The position numbers and the translations under genes were made by a program. Of a DNA stretch of 64,000 nt, positions 45,612 through 54,396 are shown piece after piece (positions within the stretch are counted from its first letter, which is position 1; each line of letters opens with the position of its first letter). The stretch is from the NCBI RefSeq assembly GCF_018271995.1, contig NZ_JAGUCO010000012.1, positions 1 through 64,000 of the forward strand. Direction: 5' to 3'. The notes under the pieces are model-generated. The model searched no databases and was not told the DNA's origin. It was given only the letters and a program-made list of their open reading frames with translations. This stretch comes from Carboxylicivirga linearis. Lineage in GTDB: Bacteria > Bacteroidota > Bacteroidia > Bacteroidales > Marinilabiliaceae.

Positions 45612-46121
45612 ATGAAGAAATTAGTTAGTTACTCAATCATATTATGGGTTGTAATCTCTTGCACTAACAGCCCGTCGAATCTTACTGTCGATCAGATGGT
45701 GGGTATGGCTTCCGAAGAAGTTAATATTATTAAGCCTGATGAAGTTATGAAGATAATGGATTCAGAGGAGGTGTATACAGTTATTGATGTACGCCAACGA
45801 GATGAATTCTATTATGGATATATACCCGGATCAGTAAATATTCCCAGGGGAAGTATTGAGTTTAATATCAATAATGAGCTTTTCTGGGAAAACGAGGGAT
45901 TATATATGCCACTCAAGGATGAGACAATCATCTTATACTGTAAAAAAGGAAAACGTTCGATGCTTGCTGCTCAAACGCTTCAGCATATGGGTTATAAAAA
46001 AATACTGGTACTTAAAGATGGATGGAAGAACTGGGAGTTATCGTATCCTGATTATACCGAGAAAAACCTTGAAATGCTTGCCGGAGGAGGTGAAAAGCAT
46101 GATGACGGAGGGGGCTGCTAA
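45612..46121 (+). CDS. Rhodanese lipoprotein with His/Asp and Cys tail
   Basis: 169 residues. Lipobox Cys17 (WVVISCTNS). A single rhodanese domain (about 38-148): VIDVRQRDEFYYGYIPGSVNIP, then the active-site loop CKKGKRS with Cys110. The protein ends in GGGEKHDDGGGC, a flexible Gly-rich tail with His-Asp-Asp and a terminal Cys169 that could bind a metal or carry a persulfide. Rhodaneses move sulfane sulfur through a Cys persulfide. Anchored in the envelope, third gene of the operon, 11 bases after the cytochrome b gene. Confidence 0.88.
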   Translation: MKKLVSYSIILWVVISCTNSPSNLTVDQMVGMASEEVNIIKPDEVMKIMDSEEVYTVIDVRQRDEFYYGYIPGSVNIPRGSIEFNINNELFWENEGLYMPLKDETIILYCKKGKRSMLAAQTLQHMGYKKILVLKDGWKNWELSYPDYTEKNLEMLAGGGEKHDDGGGC

Positions 46122-46163
46122 TAATAATTATTCAAATCAATTTCTAATTTAAATCCAAGAGTT

Positions 46164-47153
46164 ATGAAAAATCTATTTCGTTATTTTTTTATGGTTATTG
46201 CCATAAGTTCTATCGTATTTACCAGTTGTAAAGATGATACTGATCCTACTGCATCCGTTAATCCTGCTGAAACTTTAATGGATTATCTGATTGAGATAGA
46301 TATGGATCTCAATCATGTGCTTAAAAATTCCGACGGCCAAAAGTTTGTTATGGCGGCGCCGGATGGTGGAGATGTAAGTGGAAAATATATTATTGATATA
46401 AGAAATGCTGATGCTTATAATACCAGTCATATAGCGGGTGCGCATAATGTTGCTTTTTCCGATATATTAACGGAGGCTGCTTCAGCTGATAAACCTATTT
46501 TAGTTGTTTGTTATACTGGTCAAACAGCTTGTTATGCAACTTCATTGTTACGCTTGTATGGATATCATGATGCACAAGCCTTAAAATGGGGAATGTCAGG
46601 ATGGAGTGAATCAACTGCTGCTTCGTGGGACAATGCAATTGCCGACCTTAGTGATGGTCATTCAAACTGGTCTTTTGACGCTTCTGAACCTTCATTGGGA
46701 GTTTATGATATTCCTGAATTTTCAACAACAGCAACCGAAGGTGTAGATATTTTAAAAGAACGTGTTGAATACATCATATCTCAAGGCTTTAAAGGTGTAG
46801 AAGCTTCTGATGTATTAGATAGTCCTGCCAGTTACTTCGTAAATAATTATTTCAATACTACCGACTATAGTGCCTTTGGGCATGTTGATGGAGCTTATCG
46901 TTTAAATCCATTATTGGTAAGTCCTGGTTCAAGTGATGAAGCGGGTGTGTCTAATATTGATCCGGATAAAAAAGTAGTTACTTACTGCTATACAGGACAA
47001 ACTTCAGCTGTTATTACGGCTTACTTAAGAGTATTAGGGTATGATGCATATAGCCTTAAGTTCGGAATGAACAAGTTTGCAAATTCAAGTACAGCCTGGT
47101 CTGCTAACCAGTGGAGAGGTGATTCCAATCCTAAAGACCTTCCATTGGATTAA
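46164..47153 (+). CDS. Double-rhodanese lipoprotein
   Basis: 329 residues. Lipobox Cys22 (FTSCKDD). Two rhodanese domains, about 70-155 and 195-310, with nearly identical active-site loops CYTGQTA (Cys116) and CYTGQTS (Cys275). Both domains thus keep the catalytic Cys, in contrast to thiosulfate sulfurtransferases of the SseA type, where only the C-terminal domain is active. The CYTGQ loop, with Gln in place of Lys or Arg, is the variant often seen in cytochrome- or sulfur-linked periplasmic rhodaneses. A nonpolar Ser/Trp-rich linker joins the domains. Fourth gene of the operon. Confidence 0.88.
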   Translation: MKNLFRYFFMVIAISSIVFTSCKDDTDPTASVNPAETLMDYLIEIDMDLNHVLKNSDGQKFVMAAPDGGDVSGKYIIDIRNADAYNTSHIAGAHNVAFSDILTEAASADKPILVVCYTGQTACYATSLLRLYGYHDAQALKWGMSGWSESTAASWDNAIADLSDGHSNWSFDASEPSLGVYDIPEFSTTATEGVDILKERVEYIISQGFKGVEASDVLDSPASYFVNNYFNTTDYSAFGHVDGAYRLNPLLVSPGSSDEAGVSNIDPDKKVVTYCYTGQTSAVITAYLRVLGYDAYSLKFGMNKFANSSTAWSANQWRGDSNPKDLPLD

Positions 47154-47209
47154 TAACCGTTTTATTAATAGCGGGTTGTTTTAAATGACCCGTTTTAATC
47201 AATAAAATT

Positions 47210-48217
47210 ATGAATAAGCTATTTATAGTTCTTTTAACAGCTTTGCTGGTACCACTTCACGGTTGGGCTCAAGGCTGTGAGGGTACAGCAAGTGATGACG
47301 AAGCGCTGAAAATATTTGGTTTTCTTCAGGCTGAGTACGATCAGCAGTTCAAAGATGAAACAACCAGTTCCTTTGGTTTCAGAAGAGCTCGATTAGGTGC
47401 TACCGGTAATATACCTTACGATTTTTCATATTATGTTATCATGGAAATGAGTCCAATGCTTAGCAGTAATTCAAGTGCTTACCTGTTAGATGCATTCATT
47501 ACCTATAATCGTTGGGAGTGGGCTAATGTGTCAATCGGATCATTTAAAAATCCGTTTAGTTTAGATTTAGGTGGAACAGCCTGTAGCGGATTACATACCG
47601 TTTTTCGCTCAAGGGCTGTTGATCAATTAGTAGTGCCACAGCGTGATATTGGTTTGATGATTCTGGGAGGAGACCGTAATACATTTCTTCAGTATCGATT
47701 GGCCTACATGAATGGAGCAGGATTGAAGAAAGATAACAATAACTCAAAAGATATTGTTGGTCGTGTGGTATTTCACCCCCTTGATTTTCTATATGTGGGA
47801 GGTAGTTATCGATTAGGTTACCCTACCACCGACGATGATAAACGAACTTCATATGCCGTAGAAGCGGAAGTAAATTATTCTAATTTCCGATTGATGGCCG
47901 AATATATTGTTGATGAAGGTGAATACGATCGTTCTCTTGGAGGAGGATGTGGAGGGGAATTGATTGCCCTCGGAGATGAAAGATCAGGAGCCTATGTTCA
48001 GGCAATGTATTTAACTAAGTGGAATATTGAGCCTGTGTTTAAATATGAATTTTTTGATGCAGGTATCAATGATTATAAGGAAGACATAATGACTTTTGGA
48101 GTTAATTATTTCTTTAATGACTGGACTCGACTACAAGTTAATTACTTATACCGGGCAGAAGATCCGGTGGAGATAAACGACGATGGTCTTTATGTACAAC
48201 TTCAAGTTAAGTTTTAA
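47210..48217 (+). CDS. Outer-membrane porin, phosphate-selective porin O/P-like
   Basis: 335 residues. A signal peptide ends at GWAQ (about residue 21). The mature protein is a beta barrel of about 16 amphipathic strands (FGFLQAEYDQQF, FGFRRARLGATGNI, WANVSIGSFKNPF) ending in a terminal Phe (LYVQLQVKF), as in OprO/P-type porins. In this operon it may admit sulfur oxyanions or release products. A Gly/Cys loop (SLGGGCGGEL) near residue 245 and two further Cys (Cys23, Cys125) are unusual for an outer-membrane porin. Confidence 0.8.
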   Translation: MNKLFIVLLTALLVPLHGWAQGCEGTASDDEALKIFGFLQAEYDQQFKDETTSSFGFRRARLGATGNIPYDFSYYVIMEMSPMLSSNSSAYLLDAFITYNRWEWANVSIGSFKNPFSLDLGGTACSGLHTVFRSRAVDQLVVPQRDIGLMILGGDRNTFLQYRLAYMNGAGLKKDNNNSKDIVGRVVFHPLDFLYVGGSYRLGYPTTDDDKRTSYAVEAEVNYSNFRLMAEYIVDEGEYDRSLGGGCGGELIALGDERSGAYVQAMYLTKWNIEPVFKYEFFDAGINDYKEDIMTFGVNYFFNDWTRLQVNYLYRAEDPVEINDDGLYVQLQVKF

Positions 48218-48232
48218 CTAAAAGATATTCAT

Positions 48233-49072
48233 ATGAAAAAGTTTATTATAATGCTGGCTCTTATAGCTTATTCGTTAGGGAGTTATGCTCAGGGAGATTT
48301 TATCTCTGTAAAAGAATTAGCTGGAAAATTAAACGATCAGAAATGTATTATAATTGATGCCAGAAAAAAGTCTGATTACCAGAAGGTACATATACGAAAT
48401 GCAATTAGTGTTCCTGTGGAAGAATTATCTACTGAATCACCTGTTGAAGGAATACTTAAAAGTGAATCGGATGTAGCTACTATACTCGGTAATCATGGTG
48501 TTGATTTAAATAAAGAAATCATCTTGTATTGCAATAAAGGAAGTAATGCAGGACGAATGTATTGGGTACTTAAAATGATGGGTGCAACTGATGTAAAATT
48601 ACTGGATGGTAATCTGGATGCCTGGAAAGCGGCTCGTAAACCAGTAACCAGAAATCCTAAGATGGCAAAGAAATGTAAAGTTGAAGCTAGTTGGGATAAG
48701 TCGTCCTATTTTTGCGAAAAGGATGTGAAAACAAAGATTAGTAATGGCAATGTTGTTTTGGTTGATGCCAGAGCTGATGCATATTATAATGGAACAGATC
48801 CAAAAAGTAAAGGGCATATCCCTGGAGCTATCAGTATAAACTCTGATTTAATGCGTGATGAAAAAGGATTAATTAAATCTTCTGATGAATTGAAGAAGCT
48901 ATTTTCATCAAAAGGAGTAACAAAGGATAAAGAAGTTATTCTTTACTGTCAAACCAGTACAAGGGCTGGATTGCTATATGCTATACTAACATCTACTCTT
49001 GGTTATTCCAATGTAAAAGTTTACGATGGAGCCTATAACGAATGGGTTACATCTAATAGTGTGGAATCATAA
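48233..49072 (+). CDS. Exported double-rhodanese protein
   Basis: 279 residues. A signal peptide ends at SYAQ (about residue 20), with no lipobox, so the protein is probably soluble in the periplasm. There are two rhodanese domains: about 23-138 with loop CNKGSNA (Cys100) and about 155-275 with loop CQTSTRA (Cys239). Both domains carry the active Cys. The arrangement is like thiosulfate/3-mercaptopyruvate sulfurtransferase (SseA), but with an intact first domain. Two more cysteines (148 and 161) lie between the domains. Last gene of the operon, followed by a terminator. Confidence 0.88.
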   Translation: MKKFIIMLALIAYSLGSYAQGDFISVKELAGKLNDQKCIIIDARKKSDYQKVHIRNAISVPVEELSTESPVEGILKSESDVATILGNHGVDLNKEIILYCNKGSNAGRMYWVLKMMGATDVKLLDGNLDAWKAARKPVTRNPKMAKKCKVEASWDKSSYFCEKDVKTKISNGNVVLVDARADAYYNGTDPKSKGHIPGAISINSDLMRDEKGLIKSSDELKKLFSSKGVTKDKEVILYCQTSTRAGLLYAILTSTLGYSNVKVYDGAYNEWVTSNSVES

Positions 49073-49095
49073 CTAAGAATTGGTTTGTTTCATGA

Positions 49096-49124
49096 GGCGG
49101 TCTTACATAAAGACCGCCATTTTT
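49096..49124 (+). terminator. Terminator of the octaheme/rhodanese operon
   Basis: Perfect stem GGCGGTCTT/AAGACCGCC followed by TTTTT. Confidence 0.88.
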
Positions 49125-49215
49125 ATTTCATAAGTAGATTCATTTTATATTCGATTCAGTTACCCTATTTATTTAATAATTATATATATTGTATCGTTAA
49201 CTAAATTCTAATCAT

Positions 49216-49611
49216 ATGACAATAATGAATCTGCAGCAGTGCAAAGTCTGTACCAAGCGAAAATTTAGCCCTTCTGTGGGGCTTATTTGTGGATTAACAA
49301 TGGAAAAGCCAAACTTCCAAGATCGATGTGATGATGGGGAACTTGACGAAGCGGAAGCAGTACGGTTGGAGAAATTAAGATCAGAAGCAGAGGAAGAAGA
49401 AGTTTCCAGTGGCTTTTTTGGAGCAGAAAAGCAAGGGATGAAAAAAGGTGTTTTGGGAGGGGTTGTTATGATAACTATTGCCATAGTTTGGTTTTTTGGA
49501 GGATTAGCAGCTGGATATATCTTCTATTATCCACCAATTCTATTTATAATTGGGTTAGTTGCCGTCGTTAAAGGTATTATGGATGGCAATTTGGCAGGAA
49601 AGAAAAAATAA
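49216..49611 (+). CDS. Small membrane protein with zinc-ribbon-like N-terminus
   Basis: 131 residues. The N-terminus holds CKVCTKRKF and LICGLT, with a further Cys at RCDD, a possible small metal site. An acidic helical stretch rich in Glu and Ala (about 40-64) is followed by two membrane helices (GVVMITIAIVWFFGGLAAGYIF and ILFIIGLVAVVKGIM). The second possible start, MNLQQ three codons on, is equally good. Similar small proteins are common in Bacteroidota but have no known function. Confidence 0.65.
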   Translation: MTIMNLQQCKVCTKRKFSPSVGLICGLTMEKPNFQDRCDDGELDEAEAVRLEKLRSEAEEEEVSSGFFGAEKQGMKKGVLGGVVMITIAIVWFFGGLAAGYIFYYPPILFIIGLVAVVKGIMDGNLAGKKK

Positions 49612-49708
49612 TTCAGATTAATACTTTTTATATCCTATTGTATACGTGAATAATAGGTGTGGATGATGAAAAATATGCAACATTTAGTGTTATTTTATAG
49701 CTAAAGGC

Positions 49709-49740
49709 TTTTGATAATAACAAATTCCTTTCTATTTTTG
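49709..49740 (+). promoter_or_regulatory. Promoter of the CAU tRNA
   Basis: TTTG at 49709-49712 (-33) and TATTTTTG at 49733-49740 (-7) are separated by 20 bases, an excellent match to the Bacteroidota consensus. The tRNA begins 34 bases after the -7 box. Confidence 0.7.
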
Positions 49741-49774
49741 CATCCGCTGAAAAGGTATTACACCTTTAAATGCC

Positions 49775-49851
<77 letters not shown>

Positions 49852-49858
49852 TCTGTAA

Positions 49859-49897
49859 GAAGCAGTTACATCGATAAGTTGTAGCTGCTTTTTTTAT
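49859..49897 (+). terminator. Terminator after the tRNA
   Basis: Arms AAGCAGTTACA (49860-49870) and TGTAGCTGCTT (49880-49890) with one G-U pair, followed by TTTTTTT. Confidence 0.85.
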
Positions 49898-50873
49898 TTG
49901 CACATAATTTGCACTTAACATTTGTAAGTGGTTGATTTAATAATTTTTAACACAATTTAATCGCTTTTGAATGGCCTTTTTTTCATAATTATGACATATT
50001 TCTGCCAATAGTCAGAGCTTCCTCCCAAAAGATAATTAATATGGCCCAACTATGTTCTTTTTAATCACTTTAATATTTCTGCCGTATAGTGTATCGCTCC
50101 TCCGAAAAATTGCTAAAATGGCACTTTTTGTTAATACAAGAGCGACATCATTGGATGGAGTTTATATACTCTTGCAATTCAACAGAAAGAGACATTAATT
50201 TTTGAAGGAGGATAGAGAAACGATCGGTAGAAAATGATATCTTATTTTTTCTACTTTTTTTCAATTGACAGCTATAAATATTCCTTAAGATACAGGATGT
50301 CATACTATTTGGTTGGTTTTGGCACATTTTATATATTGTAAAGTTAGAATCCATCCGGTAATTTAAAATTCTGCAATAAAGCAGGATTAAATTACAGACA
50401 TATGATAATCAAAGAGATTTTTTTTAAGGCAGGCTTTTTTATCCATGCTTCAGCAAAGATGCTGTCGGCCATGGTTCCCTGCAAAAGCGTTCGGCATAAA
50501 CCCGCCGAAATCAATCGAACACATTTTATTTGCCAACGCACAAGTCCGACAGCAAAAAGCTTGTTATTATTTCGTACCTCATAATACAAGCCCTTTGCTT
50601 TGTCCGCTCAAAATCTATTTGAATTGATTTCTCTTGCTCACGCAAGGGCTATTTATTCCGTTTCCTTTTGCGAAACCATGACCTTTTTAATAGGTGGCTT
50701 ACGCATGTAAAAAAGCAGTAATGTATGTATATGAAGTTAGAAAATGGAATAGAATCTTATTAGGAAATTGTGGCTGATATGTTATCTGTTAAAAACAAAT
50801 GCAAGATGTGTTTTTCAGTACCTGAAAACAAAATTCTTGCTCTCCGAGAGATGATGAAATTTATGGGTAGTTA
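49898..50873. other. Gene-poor remnant region of a mobile element, oriT candidate
   Basis: Nearly 1 kb without a supported gene. The stretch about 50440-50700 has higher GC and a different texture from the surrounding DNA. It includes a short inverted repeat GTTTC-N7-GAAAC near 50659-50675. Its position just upstream of a mobC gene is where mobilizable elements keep their transfer origin. The short overlapping frames here on both strands look spurious. No second copy of the tRNA 3' end was found, so an integration boundary is not shown. Confidence 0.25.
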
Positions 50874-51266
50874 ATGAATATTATGAGACCAAAAATAGAT
50901 GATGATAAGAAACGAAATGTGCAGTTAAAGGTGTATCTGACATTAGCTGATCGACAAAAATTGCAGAAAATGTTCTCAAAGGAAAGAATTAGTTGTGTAA
51001 GTGATTTTGTCAGGGAAAGAATATTTCGAAAACGACTGAGCAAACATATTGAAGTAAGTGATGAGTTTTACACTCTTTTCAGAACATTGGATTACGATTT
51101 AGTAAAACTGGGTATCAACTTGAATCAGGTAGCTCATAAACTCAATGCTTATAACACCTATATGCTGAAAAAAGAGGATTTGGAAATAATTCATTCTTGT
51201 TTTGATGTATTGAAAGAATGTCATGCAGTATTATCAAAACAGTTGATTTTATTGGATCTGAGGTAG
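50874..51266 (+). CDS. MobC-like mobilization (relaxosome) protein
   Basis: 130 residues. The basic N-terminus (RPKIDDDKKRNVQLKVYLTLADRQKLQ) fits a ribbon-helix-helix DNA-binding domain. The C-terminal part holds the MobC hallmark LVKLGINLNQVAHKLNAYN (about 78-96). MobC assists a MobA relaxase in opening the transfer origin. No relaxase gene follows; the next recognisable sequence is a broken recombinase, so this is the survivor of a decayed mobilizable element. An alternative start at MRPKID is two codons downstream. Confidence 0.7.
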   Translation: MNIMRPKIDDDKKRNVQLKVYLTLADRQKLQKMFSKERISCVSDFVRERIFRKRLSKHIEVSDEFYTLFRTLDYDLVKLGINLNQVAHKLNAYNTYMLKKEDLEIIHSCFDVLKECHAVLSKQLILLDLR

Positions 51267-51402
51267 AAGTTGGTCATTAGTAAGGAAGGTAGTGCTATAT
51301 CTTCAAATCACCATTTACTGAGATAATTCTCCCCTATACATCCCACGCAGGCATTGGCAGTCTTAAAAAACTGGTTTTAATAATGTATCTCATGGGTTAA
51401 CC

Positions 51403-51531
51403 TTAAAAGAGAAAGTTAGGAAAATTGGTTATGCAAGGGTATCTACCAAAGATCAGAATTTGGAGATGCAAATTGAGGCATTGAATAAAACAGGTTGTAC
51501 TAAATCTTTTAAGAAGCAAAAAGCGCATTAA
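51403..51531 (+). pseudogene. N-terminal fragment of a serine recombinase
   Basis: The frame reads KIGYARVSTKDQNLEMQIEAL and onward to TAA at 51529-51531. IGYARVSTxDQ is the resolvase/invertase signature with the catalytic Ser. There is no start codon in frame upstream, and the protein ends after ~40 residues, so it has lost the rest of the catalytic domain and the DNA-binding domain. Confidence 0.6.
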
Positions 51532-51711
51532 AGGCCTTAATGCTGATACTTTTAGGTCGGTTTTGTTTGATGAATATAAATGTAAATAGCGAGGAAGGTA
51601 TAGCATTAATACGTGGCATTACAAAATAAATCCAACAAGATATAACCCGATTTCTTTACAATTGTTCATTTATTTTTATTGCTAAATGGATAAATAGTTT
51701 AAAAATAATTC

Positions 51712-51719
51712 TACTTTTG
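51712..51719 (+). promoter_or_regulatory. Promoter box of the cobalamin-riboswitch operon
   Basis: TACTTTTG fits TAnnTTTG and lies nine bases before the start of the riboswitch, as expected for a riboswitch leader. Confidence 0.5.
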
Positions 51720-51727
51720 CTCAACAT

Positions 51728-51960
51728 TTGGTGATTGTCGTACTAAATCGGTACGATGATGAAAAGGGAATCCGGTGAGAGTCCGGAACAGTACCCGCTA
51801 CTGTAATCCCGTTAACACATACGTGTTAATTTGTTCTCATCAATCACAATCCACTGTTACCCGGCAGCAATGCAGGGTGTTCAACTAACGAACAGAAATC
51901 CGTAACGGACGAAAATGGGAAGGAGATGAGAATCGGGAAAGTCAGGAAACCTGCCATTTG
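51728..51960 (+). ncRNA. Cobalamin riboswitch
   Basis: The conserved core is visible in order. GGGAATCCGGTGAGAGTCCGG starts near 51776, then ACAGTACCCGCTACTGTAA, then a GCAATGCAGGGTG-type segment, and the B12 box AGTCAGGAAACCTGCC at 51940-51955. It lies between a promoter box and the BtuB-like receptor gene (start 52065). By precedent it senses adenosylcobalamin and lowers expression of the genes that follow when B12 is plentiful. Confidence 0.93.
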
Positions 51961-52064
51961 GATTAATAATATTTTGCTTCCGGGAATAGAAGTAAGTAGT
52001 GATTCAGATGATTTTCCGAATTATTATCAATTAATTTCCAGGATGCATTAGTAAATTTTTTACA

Positions 52065-54371
52065 ATGCATAAATTGTTATTTGTGGCACTCGTGCAGGTT
52101 GTTTTATTGCCTGTAGGTGCGCAAAGTGTGGTTTTACAAGGTGAAGTGTACGATAAAAGCAACTCGCAAAATGTTGACTTTGCCAATGTATATATCGAAA
52201 ATATTAATCGTATTGCTTCGTCGGGTACCGATGGACAGTATCGCTTTGATGATTTACCTCAAGGTGAATATATATTGCAGGTTACTCATTTGGGGTATGA
52301 AAAATATAGTCAGAAAATTACTTTATCAAAGGGAATCAGTACAATCGATATTGCTTTAACACCAAAGGCCGAAACTATTTCGCCAATTGTTGTTACCGGT
52401 ACCGGAACTTCGTATCATTTAGATAATGTGCCTGTTCAAACCGAAATTATTACCCAAAAAGATATTGCTGAAGTTGGCGAACAAAGTGTAGAAGAGGTTT
52501 TGGCAGGCGTTTCATCTTCGCTCGATTTTACTTTGAGTTCGATGGGAACCAACCTAAAGATTAATGGCCTGGGTAACGATTATGTTCTGATTCTGGTAAA
52601 TGGCAAAAGGTTAACTGGTGGTTTGAGTGGATACACCGATTTAAGTCGATTAAATGCCAATGATATTAAGCAAATAGAAATTGTGAAGGGTGCGTCTTCA
52701 ACCTTATATGGGTCAGATGCTATTGCAGGCGTTATCAACATCATTACCAAAAAAACACTGTATAAACTCAATGTTACCAATAACTCATCAATACAAAATT
52801 ATGGTAGAGTTAAACAATTAAACACACTTAGTTTTAATGGGGATAAATGGGCCGGTAAAGCATCGTTTATTTACAGGCATACCGATGGATGGCAGTTAAA
52901 CAACATGAAGCATAACAATGCCTGGCAAAGCAATCACGATCTTCCGTTTTTAGAAGAAACCTATTATAAGCCTGTTAATAAAAGTAATGCGTATACCATA
53001 ACACAAGACTTAGATTATCACATCAATCAAAAATTAAAAGTATATGCTGGTGGTTCGTGGTACGAAAAGACCCTGTACTTCCCGTTTAAAGCCCAGATGC
53101 ACAACTACTATTACAATAATAGGGGAGTATCGGCCGGAGGAGATTATATCATCAACCCAAACAGTAAAATAAATTTTAGTGTTGATTATAATAACTACCT
53201 GTATTATACCGAGTACCCTTATAAATATAACGAGTCGTACATGGTTGATGGTAGTGTTTTACGATTAACCTTTTATCCGGGAGATCGCTTTAAAAACTCC
53301 GACGAAAAAACACTGATTGCTCAGGCAAAAGCAGTGTTTAAATTAAACGATACTCACAACCTGAGTGTGGGAACAGAGTTTTTGTACGAAATGTTAGAAT
53401 CGCAATATCGCCTTACGGTTGCCGATGCCAACGCCAGTACCTATTCGGTTTATGTACAAGATGAGATAAAATTAGCTGATGCTTTTAGTGTAGTAGCAGG
53501 TGTGCGAGCCATCTATTATAATAAAACGGGTATGGAGTATACACCCAAACTATCGGCTATGTACAACCTAAAGCCTTTTACCTTACGGGCTACTTATGCC
53601 AATGGATTTAAGAGTCCGACTTTGCGCGAGCTTTATTATTTCTACGAGAGCGATCGCATGGGAATGCATCGATTGTATATGGGCAATGAAGATTTAAAAC
53701 CGCAAAAGTCGCATTATTTTTCATTAGCAGCCGATTATAAAAACAAATCATTTACAGCAGGAGTATCGCTTTACCTCAATAAGGTAAATGATATGATTGA
53801 TTATTTGATTATTGGTGACGATGATTATACCCGTTTAACCGGCGATACTTTATCATACAATCGTAAAAAAGAAATTGAGGAGTTTAAATGGAGATATAAT
53901 ATCGACGAGGCGAGAACTGTTGGAGTTGATTGCCATGTGGGAATTAAACTGTTTAAACAGCTTAAAGTTAATTTGGGCTACAGTTATGTCGATGCCAAAA
54001 ACCTTACCCAAAACATCCGTTTGAATGGAATTTCAGCTCACAGTGCCACAGCCAAAGCATCGTGGACAAAAAAATGGAAAGATTATAAATTAAACGCCAA
54101 TGTATCGGGGGTTTATAAGTCAGATAAATTCTACCTCGAAGAAGATGATACTCGCTCTTATGCGAAGCCATATCAACTCTGGAAAATAACCACCAATCAT
54201 ACCTTTTATCATTTAAATAACTGTGACATAACAGCCGTATTAGGTATCGATAACCTGCTGAATTTTATCGATGATAGTCCTTACGGATCGCATTATGCCA
54301 CACTTTCTCCGGGTAGAACCTATCTGGTAGGATTAAATATCAAATACCATAAATATCACGATCAGTTATAG
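52065..54371 (+). CDS. TonB-dependent receptor, BtuB-like
   Basis: 768 residues, outer membrane. A signal peptide ends near residue 19 (PVGAQS). A carboxypeptidase-regulatory-like beta domain (about 25-105; VYDKSNSQNVDFANVYIENI) is followed by a plug (about 110-225; VPVQTEIITQKDIAEVGEQSVEEVLAGV, GSDAIAGVINIITKK) and a 22-strand barrel. It directly follows a cobalamin riboswitch, so the ligand is very probably a cobamide or related corrinoid. The exact ligand is inferred from the riboswitch and the BtuFCD genes 9 kb downstream. Confidence 0.88.
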   Translation: MHKLLFVALVQVVLLPVGAQSVVLQGEVYDKSNSQNVDFANVYIENINRIASSGTDGQYRFDDLPQGEYILQVTHLGYEKYSQKITLSKGISTIDIALTPKAETISPIVVTGTGTSYHLDNVPVQTEIITQKDIAEVGEQSVEEVLAGVSSSLDFTLSSMGTNLKINGLGNDYVLILVNGKRLTGGLSGYTDLSRLNANDIKQIEIVKGASSTLYGSDAIAGVINIITKKTLYKLNVTNNSSIQNYGRVKQLNTLSFNGDKWAGKASFIYRHTDGWQLNNMKHNNAWQSNHDLPFLEETYYKPVNKSNAYTITQDLDYHINQKLKVYAGGSWYEKTLYFPFKAQMHNYYYNNRGVSAGGDYIINPNSKINFSVDYNNYLYYTEYPYKYNESYMVDGSVLRLTFYPGDRFKNSDEKTLIAQAKAVFKLNDTHNLSVGTEFLYEMLESQYRLTVADANASTYSVYVQDEIKLADAFSVVAGVRAIYYNKTGMEYTPKLSAMYNLKPFTLRATYANGFKSPTLRELYYFYESDRMGMHRLYMGNEDLKPQKSHYFSLAADYKNKSFTAGVSLYLNKVNDMIDYLIIGDDDYTRLTGDTLSYNRKKEIEEFKWRYNIDEARTVGVDCHVGIKLFKQLKVNLGYSYVDAKNLTQNIRLNGISAHSATAKASWTKKWKDYKLNANVSGVYKSDKFYLEEDDTRSYAKPYQLWKITTNHTFYHLNNCDITAVLGIDNLLNFIDDSPYGSHYATLSPGRTYLVGLNIKYHKYHDQL

Positions 54372-54396
54372 AATTACTTATATAAACCTAGATTAA

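Noticed and set aside
50392-50627. Overlapping 60-65-codon frames on both strands after the tRNA
   Set aside because: Three frames overlap in the same GC-richer block and none resembles a protein; more likely non-coding mobile-element DNA.
51403-51606. Minus-strand frame of 67 codons
   Set aside because: It is antisense to the clear serine-recombinase fragment and has no features of its own.
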